Shown in pieces: positions 19,276-28,488 of a stretch of 64,000 nt of DNA (position 1 is its first letter; every line of letters begins with the position of its first letter). Where the stretch lies: the NCBI GenBank assembly GCA_031412335.1, contig JANOCT010000033.1, positions 62,001 to 126,000 on the forward strand, written 5' to 3'. A model generated the notes under the pieces. The model worked only from the letters and a program-made list of their open reading frames with translations. It did no database searches and was not told the origin of the DNA. A program made the position numbers and the translations under genes. The DNA is from JBBQYA01 sp031412335. GTDB lineage: Bacteria > Bacteroidota > Bacteroidia > Sphingobacteriales > Sphingobacteriaceae.

Positions 19276-20365
19276 CCTGAGAATAAAGATGTAATAATTT
19301 ACTTTCTTCTATTTGCCAGTTAAATTCCTGAGAAGCTTTGGAGCAATTATTTTTTAATTTTTGATACAACACATCATCTAAAAGCAATGAGTTCAATGAA
19401 TTAACTAAGTTCTCAACACTTAAATCAACCAATAATGCAACTTGGTATTTGCTATTAATTTCTGCATACTCTGGAAAGTTATTAGTAATTGAAGGAATTC
19501 CAGCATGGATATAGTCGAAACATTTATTATTTAACGAATAATAATAACTTAAACCAAGATTTTCGGAAACATTAATTCCTAAGTATGCTTTTCGTGTGAT
19601 TGTTTTTAATGTACTTGGTTGAACAAAACCCAGAAATTTAACCTTATGATTCAATTGAAGTAAATCAACTTTTTCTCTTAAAATATCGCTTAAATCTCCC
19701 TCCCCAGCTAGGTATAACTTACAGTTTACCAATGGCATAGCAGCTATTAATTGTTCTAAACCTCTCCCCTGATTTAAGGCTCCCTGATAAATTAAATATC
19801 GCTCTGTTTTAATAATATCCTCCTGTGGTTCTTGAAGATGTAAAACAGGTACATTTCTGATTGTTACAAATGGAGTTTTATATTTTTGATTAAATAAATG
19901 GGCGATGCTATCGCTTACTGTATAGCAATATGTAAGTTTCGGAATTATAAAAGCTTCTATTCCGGTCCAAATCTTTTTAATAAAGGGACGGTTTATAACT
20001 TCAGGTACTTCTGTGAAATATTCGTGAGCGTCGTAAATACATGGCTTTGCTTTTATTTTAGAAGCCATAAAGCAAGCAAGCAAAGTATCAAGATCTACTG
20101 CATTAATAGCATCGAATCGATTTGTTAACAAATAAAAAAATAACCTAATATTATATTCGATGTAAAAAAATTTGCCTTTGTTAAAAATGCATTTTAAACG
20201 AATCTGTGTATAGTTTTTATTTATTAATGCAACAGAATAAGATCTTTCGCGACCAATTAAAGTAACTGCATATCCGGCTGTATCTAGAGTTTCGCAAATT
20301 CTTGACATACGTTGATCGTATGTCAGATCGTTGGTAACTGTGAGTATTATTTTCTTCAAATTCAC
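19268..20365 (-). CDS. Glycosyltransferase, GT4 family
   Basis: A 365-aa GT-B enzyme: N-terminal domain with TNDLTYDQRMSRICETL and DAHEYFTEVPE, then a donor domain with YQGALNQGRGLEQLIAAM and the GT4 C-terminal ENLGLSYYYSLNNKCFDYI segment, which carries the E-x7 nucleotide-sugar contact region. It begins the two-gene unit with the overlapping downstream transferase and follows recQ on the same strand after about 50 bases. Likely cytoplasmic or membrane-peripheral; role in surface polysaccharide is inferred from family and pairing. Confidence 0.82.
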   Translation of the reverse strand: MNLKKIILTVTNDLTYDQRMSRICETLDTAGYAVTLIGRERSYSVALINKNYTQIRLKCIFNKGKFFYIEYNIRLFFYLLTNRFDAINAVDLDTLLACFMASKIKAKPCIYDAHEYFTEVPEVINRPFIKKIWTGIEAFIIPKLTYCYTVSDSIAHLFNQKYKTPFVTIRNVPVLHLQEPQEDIIKTERYLIYQGALNQGRGLEQLIAAMPLVNCKLYLAGEGDLSDILREKVDLLQLNHKVKFLGFVQPSTLKTITRKAYLGINVSENLGLSYYYSLNNKCFDYIHAGIPSITNNFPEYAEINSKYQVALLVDLSVENLVNSLNSLLLDDVLYQKLKNNCSKASQEFNWQIEESKLLHLYSQVG

Positions 20366-20418
20366 GGTGCTTCCTGAGTTTCTCTATTCTTAACTAACGG
20401 TAAATTTGTTTCTCTGGT

Positions 20419-22329
20419 CTAAATTATATTGGCAAGATTCAAAAAATTCTTGTCATCAAGCAATATTTTTCCACTATCTACCAAAAACTGTACAACTTTT
20501 ATCTTTTTCTCTTCCTTTATTTCTGAATGCCATGATAAAACCTCTGAAAGAAGATATGAATTTTGCGAAAGTTTTGTTGAAATATACCCTGCATATGTCT
20601 CAAATTCTTTTGTACTGAGCTGTATTTTTTTTGCTTCCAAACAAATATCGCATACTCCACAATACTTTGATTCTGGTTCATCGAAATAGTTCAATAGCAT
20701 TTTGCTTCTGCAAATATTGCGATTATCAATGTATTTCAACATACCGTTTACTTTCAATTCCAATCTTTTGCGTTGCTCTAGCAAAAAACGACTATTCAAA
20801 TTCATTTTATCACTACTAAAACGTTCAGAAAGGAATAAAATCTGCGGTGAATCTTTTTGAGGTTCATAAACAATAATGTTTTGGATTTGCAATTGATTTA
20901 ACATTTTAACCAGATCTTTTCGATTAATTTCTAACCTCTTTGCCAAAATATTTTCATTTATCGGAACAAAATTATCAAATACTCCACCATGAGAACGTAG
21001 AATAACCTTAATAATAGACTCCAAATCCACATTTGCGATCATAAACGAATATAAAATATCCTTATCAGCAACAAATTTTAGTGAACTGGATCTGAAAGCT
21101 GATTCATTAAATTGTAAATACTCATCATGTTCTAAATAGCGAGCACAATTGTAAACTAGAATCGGATGCAAATTAAATTTAGTACAAAAATCAGCAACAT
21201 CAAAATCATAGGCTTCCATTTTACCAGCACCAATTGCAACTTTCAAATAACTCCCTAATTGATGATAAACTTGCTTTATTTGTTGAATGGTTGGAAAATT
21301 CTCAAAGGATTTTTGTAAAAAACTTTGCCTATCAACCAAATCATATAATAATACTGCATAAGCTTTTGCTCCATCTCTTCCGGCTCTGCCAGCTTCCTGA
21401 TAATATGCTTCCAAGCTATCAGGCAAATCCAAATGAACAACAAAACGAACATCCGCTTTATCTATACCCATTCCAAATGCATTTGTCGCAACAATTACTT
21501 GCTTCTGCCCCTTCATCCATTCTGCTTGTGTTTTTTCACGAATTTCGTGTGTTAATCCTGCATGATAAAAGTTTGCTGAAATTCTATTTTTATTCAAAAA
21601 TTCAGAAACTGTTTGAGTTGAGCGTCGATTTCTTACATAAATAACGCCTGTTCCGCTAACATTTCTGATTATCTTCAATAACTTTTTTTGTTTATTTTCT
21701 TCTTCCGAAACAACATAGCTTAAATTGTTTCTCAAAAAACTTTGAACAAACACTTTAGGATTTTCAAACAATAATTTATCGCAAATATCCTTTCTTACAA
21801 TATTTGTAGCTGTTGCTGTAAGTGCTAAAATCTTAACTTCAGGAAGAATTTTGCGAATTGATGCTATCAATAAATAAGATGGCCTAAAGTCATACCCCCA
21901 TTGAGAAATGCAGTGTGCTTCATCTACAACCAAAAAGCTGATTTTCATCTTAGCCAGCCGAACTAAAGTAATTTCTGACTTCAATCGTTCTGGTGATAAA
22001 TATAAAAACTTGATCTGACCATAGATACAATTATCTAAAGCAGTATCAATTTGCTTGCTCGTCATAACCGAAGTAATTGCGATTGCAGAAATTCCTCGGT
22101 TTGTTAAATTCTGAACCTGATCCGACATCAAAGCAATTAATGGCGAAATTACTATACAAATTCCAGGCATAGCCATGGCCGGCACTTGAAAACAAATTGA
22201 TTTTCCGCCTCCTGTTGGCAATAATCCTAACGTATCATTCCCTTCTAATATGGAGTGAATGATATCTTCTTGCAATGGACGGAATTTTGTATGCCCCCAA
22301 TATTGGCTAAGAATTTCTACTATTGTCAA
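20419..22329 (-). CDS. recQ: RecQ-family ATP-dependent DNA helicase
   Basis: A 3'-5' DNA helicase for recombination and repair. Motif I LLPTGGGKS (K43), motif II VVDEAHCISQWG, motif III LTATAT, and motif VI QEAGRAGRDG are complete. The RQC zinc site is visible as C-x16-C-x2-C-x2-C near residues 550-575 (YCGVCDIC). At 636 aa it ends soon after the winged-helix region and shows no clear HRDC domain, so it is a short RecQ type common in Bacteroidota. It diverges from the AraC-type gene. Confidence 0.93.
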   Translation of the reverse strand: MTIVEILSQYWGHTKFRPLQEDIIHSILEGNDTLGLLPTGGGKSICFQVPAMAMPGICIVISPLIALMSDQVQNLTNRGISAIAITSVMTSKQIDTALDNCIYGQIKFLYLSPERLKSEITLVRLAKMKISFLVVDEAHCISQWGYDFRPSYLLIASIRKILPEVKILALTATATNIVRKDICDKLLFENPKVFVQSFLRNNLSYVVSEEENKQKKLLKIIRNVSGTGVIYVRNRRSTQTVSEFLNKNRISANFYHAGLTHEIREKTQAEWMKGQKQVIVATNAFGMGIDKADVRFVVHLDLPDSLEAYYQEAGRAGRDGAKAYAVLLYDLVDRQSFLQKSFENFPTIQQIKQVYHQLGSYLKVAIGAGKMEAYDFDVADFCTKFNLHPILVYNCARYLEHDEYLQFNESAFRSSSLKFVADKDILYSFMIANVDLESIIKVILRSHGGVFDNFVPINENILAKRLEINRKDLVKMLNQLQIQNIIVYEPQKDSPQILFLSERFSSDKMNLNSRFLLEQRKRLELKVNGMLKYIDNRNICRSKMLLNYFDEPESKYCGVCDICLEAKKIQLSTKEFETYAGYISTKLSQNSYLLSEVLSWHSEIKEEKKIKVVQFLVDSGKILLDDKNFLNLANII

Positions 22330-22534
22330 TTTTGATTGTTTAAATATGGTTTAAAGCAATTTTTACTATTATATTGAGTATTAAAAACTTATTCTAAAAC
22401 CAGAATGTAAAGGTATAAAAAACGATTTAGCCAATTATTAGAAATCAAATTGTTTGTTTAATAAATTTTAAAAAGAGGGAATTTCTAAAACTGATTGTAC
22501 TATAATTTCATTTATACTTATATTTTTGAAAATT

Positions 22535-23635
22535 ATGCCAATCCAGTTAAATTTATATACACTTCTTTTAGGAATGATAATTTCTCAAGGATTTTTTGCT
22601 GCTGTAATTCTTTGGTTTTCAAAATCTAACAAAAATTCTAACAGATTTCTTTCTTTATTATTAATTAGTATTTCACTTTGGCTGGCAGATAGTTTTATGA
22701 GATTGGCTGGTATATATAACGAAAAACCAAATTGGTATTTCATGCCAATATTTTATTCTTTCGGTTTTGGACCACTAATTTATTTTTATGTTAAAAGTTT
22801 AATTTCTCATCCATTTGAATTTAAAAAATTAGATTATCTACATTTTATTCCAGTTTGTATTCAAGCAGCTTTATATTTTTTCTTACGTTTTCAACCATAC
22901 GAATTCAAAAAATGGTTTTGGGAAAACGTTCATTATTCCATTACCTATCGGATTGAATTTGACGGAACTTGGATTTCTTTGTTAATCTATTTATTACTTT
23001 CTATCAAACTTATCATCCGATATCAGCATTGGTTAGTTAATAATTATTCTGAGGTTTCTAAATTTAGGTTGAATTGGTTAAAAATTATTCTTGGAATACT
23101 TTTGCTACTCTCTTTGCAATGGTTGGTAGAAATAATTTTGCGCGATTATTTCAATTTGTTTTTCAATTACGATTATTCAATTCAGCTTTTGGGCATTATT
23201 GCTTTAATTTTAGGAATTGGAGGGATACGGCAAGCTAATTTAACTGTTGTTGGTTTTCAAAAAACAACACAAGACACAGAGCAAAAAAACATTGATTTTG
23301 TTATTGATGATGGAATATTGAAACTAATTTCAGAATGGATGGATAAAGAAAAAAGTTTCCTGAATCCAACATTAACGCTATCAGATTTCTCGAAAGAACT
23401 AAAATTAAATCCGAAAAATGTTTCAAAACATATCAATATCGGTTTGAAAAAATCTTTTAACGATTTTGTAAATGAATACAGAGTAGCTGAGGTTAAAAGA
23501 AAAATGAAATCTACAGACATTGAAAAATTTACTCTTTTGGCTATTGCTTATGAATCTGGATTTAATTCCAAAACAACGTTTAATCGGATTTTTAAAGATT
23601 TAACCGGATCCACTCCGAGTGAATATTTAGGTTGA
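22535..23635 (+). CDS. AraC-type regulator with multi-helix membrane N-terminal domain
   Basis: A protein of about 366 residues. The first ~230 residues hold about seven hydrophobic helices (for example LLLGMIISQGFFAAVILWF), and the C-terminal ~95 residues are an AraC/XylS double helix-turn-helix (LNPKNVSKHINIGLKKSF and FNSKTTFNRIFKDLTG, followed by SEYLG). Such membrane-linked AraC proteins in Bacteroidota are thought to sense envelope signals. The ATG at 22535 is preferred over an upstream TTG. Possible targets are the downstream small secreted gene and yceI, which lie on the same strand, but nothing shows this directly. Confidence 0.85.
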   Translation: MPIQLNLYTLLLGMIISQGFFAAVILWFSKSNKNSNRFLSLLLISISLWLADSFMRLAGIYNEKPNWYFMPIFYSFGFGPLIYFYVKSLISHPFEFKKLDYLHFIPVCIQAALYFFLRFQPYEFKKWFWENVHYSITYRIEFDGTWISLLIYLLLSIKLIIRYQHWLVNNYSEVSKFRLNWLKIILGILLLLSLQWLVEIILRDYFNLFFNYDYSIQLLGIIALILGIGGIRQANLTVVGFQKTTQDTEQKNIDFVIDDGILKLISEWMDKEKSFLNPTLTLSDFSKELKLNPKNVSKHINIGLKKSFNDFVNEYRVAEVKRKMKSTDIEKFTLLAIAYESGFNSKTTFNRIFKDLTGSTPSEYLG

Positions 23636-23778
23636 ATGGAAAGCTTTTCAATGAATTATTCTCAAAATAGTTCCAAAAACTGATTTTGGTACGTCCCAAT
23701 CATAATTTGGGGCGTTATGCTTTACATTTCCTTGCACATTTGTTTCAGACAACTAGAAAAAAAATTGTCTAAAATAAA

Positions 23779-24286
23779 ATGAAAAAAATAATTGTTTTGA
23801 CTGTGTTGTATTTATTATCTAACAACACCTTTTCGCAAACAGCTTGGTCTGACCAAACAAGAGTACTTCCGGATAAACTTAGAAATATAGAAACTGGAAT
23901 TCGTTTGGAACATTCCCCGAGTCCAAACTATCCAGAAAGGAATATGAATAAATCTGAAGAAGCACTTTATGTGTGGCAACACAGCACTTTTGTAACTGCA
24001 TTAAATCAGAATTTGGAGGTTATTGAAGCTGGAAGTTTTATATGGTATTCTGCAGAAGGTTGGAAGGAAAATATAAAATACAATAAAGAGGATTTCACAA
24101 AAAGTTTCAGCTGCAAAAATGGGCTATTACAAAAAAGAAAGGTATTTACTTTCAAGAAAAAACTATCGATATGGCAATAATTTATTTGCTGGAGATGCAT
24201 TATGGTTTGTAATAGCCAAAGACAAAAACGGAAAATTGTTTAAAGGCGTCGGACTAATTGAAACTGAAAAAGAATTAAAAAAATAA
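23779..24286 (+). pseudogene. Frameshifted gene for a small secreted protein of unknown family
   Basis: The frame opens with a signal peptide (MKKIIVLTVLYLLSNNTFSQ) and runs to a stop at 24180. A second frame continues at once with codons such as GYYKKERYLLSRKNY and DALWFVIAKDKNGKLFKGVG and ends at 24286. Removing one A from the 5-A run at 24099-24103 joins them into one 168-aa protein. This is a true frameshift or a homopolymer sequencing error. The family is not recognised; it precedes yceI by 28 bases. Confidence 0.75.
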
Positions 24287-24313
24287 TAAAATAAAACTTA
24301 AAAAAAAACAAAA

Positions 24314-24865
24314 ATGAAAACTCTAAAAACAGTATTGATTTTAATTACACTTTTAAACTTTACTTATGCATTAGCAAAAGATTATAAAATAGATGCAAAT
24401 AAAAGCAAAGTAATATGGACTGGATATGCAGAAGCTGGAGGCTATGCACCGGAAGGAACACTAAAGCTTAGTAGTGGAAGTTTTGCGATGGTTAATAATA
24501 AAATTACCTCGGGCGAATTTGAATTTGATATGAAAACCATAAGCCAAGAAAATAAGGATCTTGAAAAGCATTTAAAAAATGAAGATTTTTTTGATGTAGA
24601 GAAATTCCCAAAGGCATTTTTCAAAATCACTAAAATTTCAACTAATCAAGTTTCGGGTATACTTACCATAAAAGGAATCTCCAAACCAATTACTTTTCCG
24701 ATTGAAATATCTAAAGTAAATGAAATGATTAATGTGAAAGGAACTTTAAAAATTGATCGAACTTTATATGAAATAAAATATAATTCAAGCAGCTATTTTC
24801 AAGACTTAGGTAGCTATGCCATTAAAAATCAGTTTGATATAAAAATTGATATAATTGCAAATTGA
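24314..24865 (+). CDS. YceI-like periplasmic lipid-binding protein
   Basis: A 183-aa secreted lipocalin-like beta-barrel. Residues 1-21 are a signal peptide ending near LAK. Family signs are YKIDANKSKVIWTGY at the start of the mature protein, the KHLKNEDFFDVEKFPKAFF block, and GTLKIDRTLYEIKY. YceI proteins bind isoprenoid or amphiphilic lipids in the periplasm; the exact role is unclear. It may be co-transcribed with the frameshifted gene upstream and is followed by a long hairpin. Confidence 0.9.
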   Translation: MKTLKTVLILITLLNFTYALAKDYKIDANKSKVIWTGYAEAGGYAPEGTLKLSSGSFAMVNNKITSGEFEFDMKTISQENKDLEKHLKNEDFFDVEKFPKAFFKITKISTNQVSGILTIKGISKPITFPIEISKVNEMINVKGTLKIDRTLYEIKYNSSSYFQDLGSYAIKNQFDIKIDIIAN

Positions 24866-24886
24866 AATTCAATCATTAATCTCGTT

Positions 24887-24932
24887 GGGATGACATGATT
24901 ATAAACATATTTATCAATAATCATTTCATCCC
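24887..24932. terminator. Long hairpin between convergent yceI and glgC
   Basis: A 16-bp stem (24887-24902 with 24917-24932, one mismatch) with a 14-nt loop. There is no immediate T tract, but its place between two convergent genes suggests a shared terminator. Confidence 0.5.
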
Positions 24933-24970
24933 TTCCGGATTTTAGATATTTTTTTAAAAATTAACTTTAA

Positions 24971-26260
24971 TTAAACAACACCAAAATTAAACCCATTAGG
25001 CAAAAGAGCTGATTTCTTAACTACAATTATTCCAGCTTTTACAGTGAATAATTCATTATCGGAATCTGGCAAATGTGTACCACCTAAGAGTTTTACATTA
25101 TTTCCGATTCTGCAATTTCGATCTATAATGGCATGGCTAATTTCACAATCACTTCCTATTCCCATAGCTGGTATTCCTCGTTGTGTGTAATCGTCTATTT
25201 CAGCTATTGTTTCAAAACTATCAAAACCCATTACATAGGTATTACTAATATTTGTACCAGTGCCTATTCTACTTCTAATCCCGATTACAGAATTTTCTAT
25301 TTTGTCGCAATGCAAAATACAACCCTCAGCAATCATTGTTTTATGCAAGCTAGCTACCGAAACTTTTGAAGGTGGTAGCATTCGAGCGTGAGTAAATATT
25401 GCACTTGCACTGTCGAATAGATTAAACTTTGGAATATCCTCTGTTAGAGCAATATTAGCTTCAAAAAATGAACTGATACTTCCAATGTCGGTCCAATAGC
25501 CTTGATATTGAAAGCTTGAAACTTGATAATTTTCAATGGATTGTGGTATAATTTCTTTTCCGAAATCTGTTATATCAGGCTTTTCGGTTAATAATTTTAT
25601 TAATAAATCTCGATTGAAAATATAAATACCCATAGAAGCAAGATATACTTTTCCTTCACTTTGCATTTCAGCCGAGACCTCAGAGGTCCAATCTGATAAA
25701 ACAGATGCATGTGGCTTTTCAATAAATGAAGTAATTGATCCTTCCGAATTGGTTTTTAATATTCCAAAATCAGGTGCATCATGGCTATTAACCGGGATGG
25801 TAGCTATTGAAATATCTGCATTGGTTTTCTTATGTACATCAAGCATTTCATTAAAATCCATTTGGTATAATTGATCACCAGATAGGATTAGTACATATTC
25901 AAAATCTTGACTTTCTATATGGTGTAAAGATTGCCGAACAGCATCTGCAGTACCTTGAAACCATTTTTCGCTTCCAGGTCGTTGTTCAGCAGCAAGTATA
26001 TCTACAAATGCCTGACTAAAAATACTAAAATGATAGGTATTTTTAATGTGTCTGTTTAATGAAGCTGAATTATACTGTGTCAAAACAAAAATTCTACTTA
26101 CATCAGAATTTAAACAATTTGAAATTGGAATATCAACTAATCGGTATTTACCACCAATTGGCACTGCTGGTTTCGATCTTCCTGCTGTTAGCGGGTAAAG
26201 TCGGCTTCCGGCTCCACCACCCATAATTATTGCAATTAATGATTTTGAGATGCTATTCAT
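24971..26260 (-). CDS. glgC: Glucose-1-phosphate adenylyltransferase
   Basis: Makes ADP-glucose from glucose-1-phosphate and ATP, the committed step of glycogen synthesis. The nucleotidyltransferase signature GGGAGSRLYPLT is followed by RSKPAVPIGGKYRLVDIPISN; the catalytic Asp is in LSGDQLYQMD, and sugar binding is in FIEKPH. The C-terminal half is a left-handed beta-helix (for example NSVIGIRSRIGTGTNI). At 429 aa it has normal length. The start overlaps the glgA stop by 4 bases, so glgA and glgC form a coupled operon. Confidence 0.95.
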   Translation of the reverse strand: MNSISKSLIAIIMGGGAGSRLYPLTAGRSKPAVPIGGKYRLVDIPISNCLNSDVSRIFVLTQYNSASLNRHIKNTYHFSIFSQAFVDILAAEQRPGSEKWFQGTADAVRQSLHHIESQDFEYVLILSGDQLYQMDFNEMLDVHKKTNADISIATIPVNSHDAPDFGILKTNSEGSITSFIEKPHASVLSDWTSEVSAEMQSEGKVYLASMGIYIFNRDLLIKLLTEKPDITDFGKEIIPQSIENYQVSSFQYQGYWTDIGSISSFFEANIALTEDIPKFNLFDSASAIFTHARMLPPSKVSVASLHKTMIAEGCILHCDKIENSVIGIRSRIGTGTNISNTYVMGFDSFETIAEIDDYTQRGIPAMGIGSDCEISHAIIDRNCRIGNNVKLLGGTHLPDSDNELFTVKAGIIVVKKSALLPNGFNFGVV

Positions 26261-27675
26261 GGTTTTAGTTTTTTATATAGGTTAATGTATTTTTCTGCCT
26301 TGTTTTTCCAACTATGGTCTATTGCCATAATTTTGTTTCGAATATTCATCAATTTATTTTCACTATTAGCCAATTCTGCAGCACGGGCAACTGCATAACT
26401 CGCAGCTACGCTGTCTGCATTCTCAAATTGAATTCCAAAACCGTTCGATTCATTTAAATCAATTACTGTATCAATTAATCCTCCTGTACTTCTAACTATC
26501 GGAATTGTACCATAACGCATTGCATATAATTGGTTCAATCCACAAGGCTCAACGCGTGATGGCATTAATAAAAAATCGGCACCTGCATACATCAAATGGC
26601 TTAATTTTTCATTGTATCCAATATAACAATTAAATCTGCCTTGTAACGGATTTTTTAATTCTACTAAATTATTTTCAATGTAATTTTCGCCGCTGCCCAA
26701 TACCAAAAAATTAACTGGAGTTTGATATTCTTGAATTGATTTATAGATAATTTCTGCTAAAAAATCAGCGCCTTTTTCTGCAACCAGCCTCCCAATAAAA
26801 ACTACTAATGGTAATTTTTCTGATAGCCCAAATAATCGGCATAGCTCTCTTTTATTTTCTTTCTTTCCTTCGTTAACTGTCTCTAATGTAAAGAAGTGAG
26901 TTAAGTATTTATCAGTTGTTGGATTCCAAACATCCGAATCTATTCCATTTACTATCCCATACGATTTTGACTCTTCTTCTCTAAGCAACGATTCTAATCC
27001 CAAAGCATTTTGTTGTAATTCAACCAAATAACCTTGAGAAACTGTTGTAAAAATTGAACAACATTTTATTGCTGCAGCCATCGGATTTATTTTATTATCC
27101 CAATCAAGCAAACCCCATCTATATTCGTCAAATGAAGGAATTAAATAACTTTTATCCCATGAAAATTGACCTTGATACTGCCCACTGTGCATGGTAAACA
27201 GGGTTGGAAGGGTCTTTAATCTCAAATATCGTAAACTGTGTTGCATCATAAATGGCACAAGCCCAGTATGATGATCGTGACAATGAACAATCTCAGGTAA
27301 ATTTTCCCAACTATTTATCCATTCCAAAGCAGCAATTTGAAAAGCAATAAATCGTTCGGTATCATCTTGCCCAGCATAGACTGTTGCACCAGCAAATAAA
27401 TCGTCGACTTTGGCTATATACAAATCATAACCCAAAGTTGTGTCTGTGTTTCTTGATATGGTAAAATAAAGATTTTGATTTCCTAAATTCAGAATACCAG
27501 AATGGACAATTTCCCAGTTTTGCTTTAAAATATATGCTGAAGAATAAGCAGGAATCAACACAATACTCTCTAAACCAGCTTGATTTAAATATTTCGGTAA
27601 TGCGCCAACTACATCTGCCAACCCCCCTACTTTTGCAGCAGGGAAACATTCGGCACTAAGATGAATGATTTTCAT
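26257..27675 (-). CDS. glgA: Glycogen synthase (ADP-glucose type)
   Basis: GT5 enzyme that elongates alpha-1,4-glucan from ADP-glucose. The donor-binding motif KVGGLADVVGALPKYL is at residues 16-31, HCHDHHTGL follows, and the C-terminal domain carries FIGRLVAEKGADFL and the ExCGLNQL region (PSRVEPCGLNQLYAM). The 472-aa length is typical. It is first in the operon with glgC; no branching enzyme or phosphorylase gene is in view. Confidence 0.95.
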   Translation of the reverse strand: MKIIHLSAECFPAAKVGGLADVVGALPKYLNQAGLESIVLIPAYSSAYILKQNWEIVHSGILNLGNQNLYFTISRNTDTTLGYDLYIAKVDDLFAGATVYAGQDDTERFIAFQIAALEWINSWENLPEIVHCHDHHTGLVPFMMQHSLRYLRLKTLPTLFTMHSGQYQGQFSWDKSYLIPSFDEYRWGLLDWDNKINPMAAAIKCCSIFTTVSQGYLVELQQNALGLESLLREEESKSYGIVNGIDSDVWNPTTDKYLTHFFTLETVNEGKKENKRELCRLFGLSEKLPLVVFIGRLVAEKGADFLAEIIYKSIQEYQTPVNFLVLGSGENYIENNLVELKNPLQGRFNCYIGYNEKLSHLMYAGADFLLMPSRVEPCGLNQLYAMRYGTIPIVRSTGGLIDTVIDLNESNGFGIQFENADSVAASYAVARAAELANSENKLMNIRNKIMAIDHSWKNKAEKYINLYKKLKP

Positions 27676-27767
27676 GAAAGATTAATTATTAGATAGGTAA
27701 GTTTAAGAAATTTAACGAATCATTCAATAACAAGCTTCAAAAAATGGTTGGGATTAAAGAGAATTTA

Positions 27768-27809
27768 TTTCTAAGTCGTAAAATTCTTTAAATTAAAACG
27801 ATTTAGAAA
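27768..27809. terminator. Hairpin between the PIG-L and glgA genes
   Basis: A 12-bp stem with one mismatch (27768-27779 with 27798-27809) and an 18-nt AT-rich loop, about 18 bases past the PIG-L stop codon. It has no U run, so termination is uncertain. Confidence 0.35.
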
Positions 27810-27826
27810 CGTAATATTCCATTTTC

Positions 27827-28471
27827 CTAAATCACAATCCACCTCACTACTTCAAAAACTTCAGCATATTCTGTATTTATCTGAACGCCTCTCGTCCTAG
27901 CCAATCCTTTTAAGAAAACTTCGTTTGCATATTGCCGGTGGCTTTGAGATTCGTAAAACTCCATGGCTGTAACTTTTGCAGAAATATCCTCCTCAGATAA
28001 TTTTACAAAACAAGTAGTGGTGAATGAAAGATTATTCCAAGGTAATTCATACGATAAAATAGAAGTTGTTTTAAAAGCTCGAAGTGCTTCATTCGAAATG
28101 GTAGAATGGTCTTGATGTAAATCATTTAAACTTGGCGCGAAAACTAAATCGGGCTCAATTTTATTTTTTAGATTTATCATGTCTTGCAAAATATCCTGAC
28201 GATGAAAACTAAAAGTTCTTACTTCGTAGTTATAAAGAAAAAGATTTTCGGGAATTATGCCTAATGAAGCAGTTGCTAGTTTTACTTCTTTTATTAAAAT
28301 ATCTTTCGGTAAATGTGATGGAACTGATAACTCACACGCAGAAAATGCTGCATAATAAACATCATGACCTTCATTAATAAATTTGCGGATAGTACCACCA
28401 CAGCCCAGTTCGCCATCATCTGTATGAGGTGCCAGAATAAGAATTTTCTGTTTCACCGACTTAAACATCAT
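27827..28471 (-). CDS. PIG-L family deacetylase
   Basis: A zinc-dependent N-acetylglucosamine deacetylase-type enzyme of about 215 aa. The metal motif is APHTDDGELGCGG (AHPDDxE variant) near the N terminus, and DLHQDHSTI carries the second metal site. The start was set at 28471 (adjacent ATG ATG with GGAG a few bases upstream) rather than 28525, because the longer frame would overlap the divergent neighbour. It is distinct from the BshB1 protein encoded at 58426, so the genome has at least two paralogues. Substrate is unknown, possibly a surface sugar or sugar-thiol. Confidence 0.85.
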   Translation of the reverse strand: MMFKSVKQKILILAPHTDDGELGCGGTIRKFINEGHDVYYAAFSACELSVPSHLPKDILIKEVKLATASLGIIPENLFLYNYEVRTFSFHRQDILQDMINLKNKIEPDLVFAPSLNDLHQDHSTISNEALRAFKTTSILSYELPWNNLSFTTTCFVKLSEEDISAKVTAMEFYESQSHRQYANEVFLKGLARTRGVQINTEYAEVFEVVRWIVI

Positions 28472-28488
28472 AAAAACTCCGTTATTAG

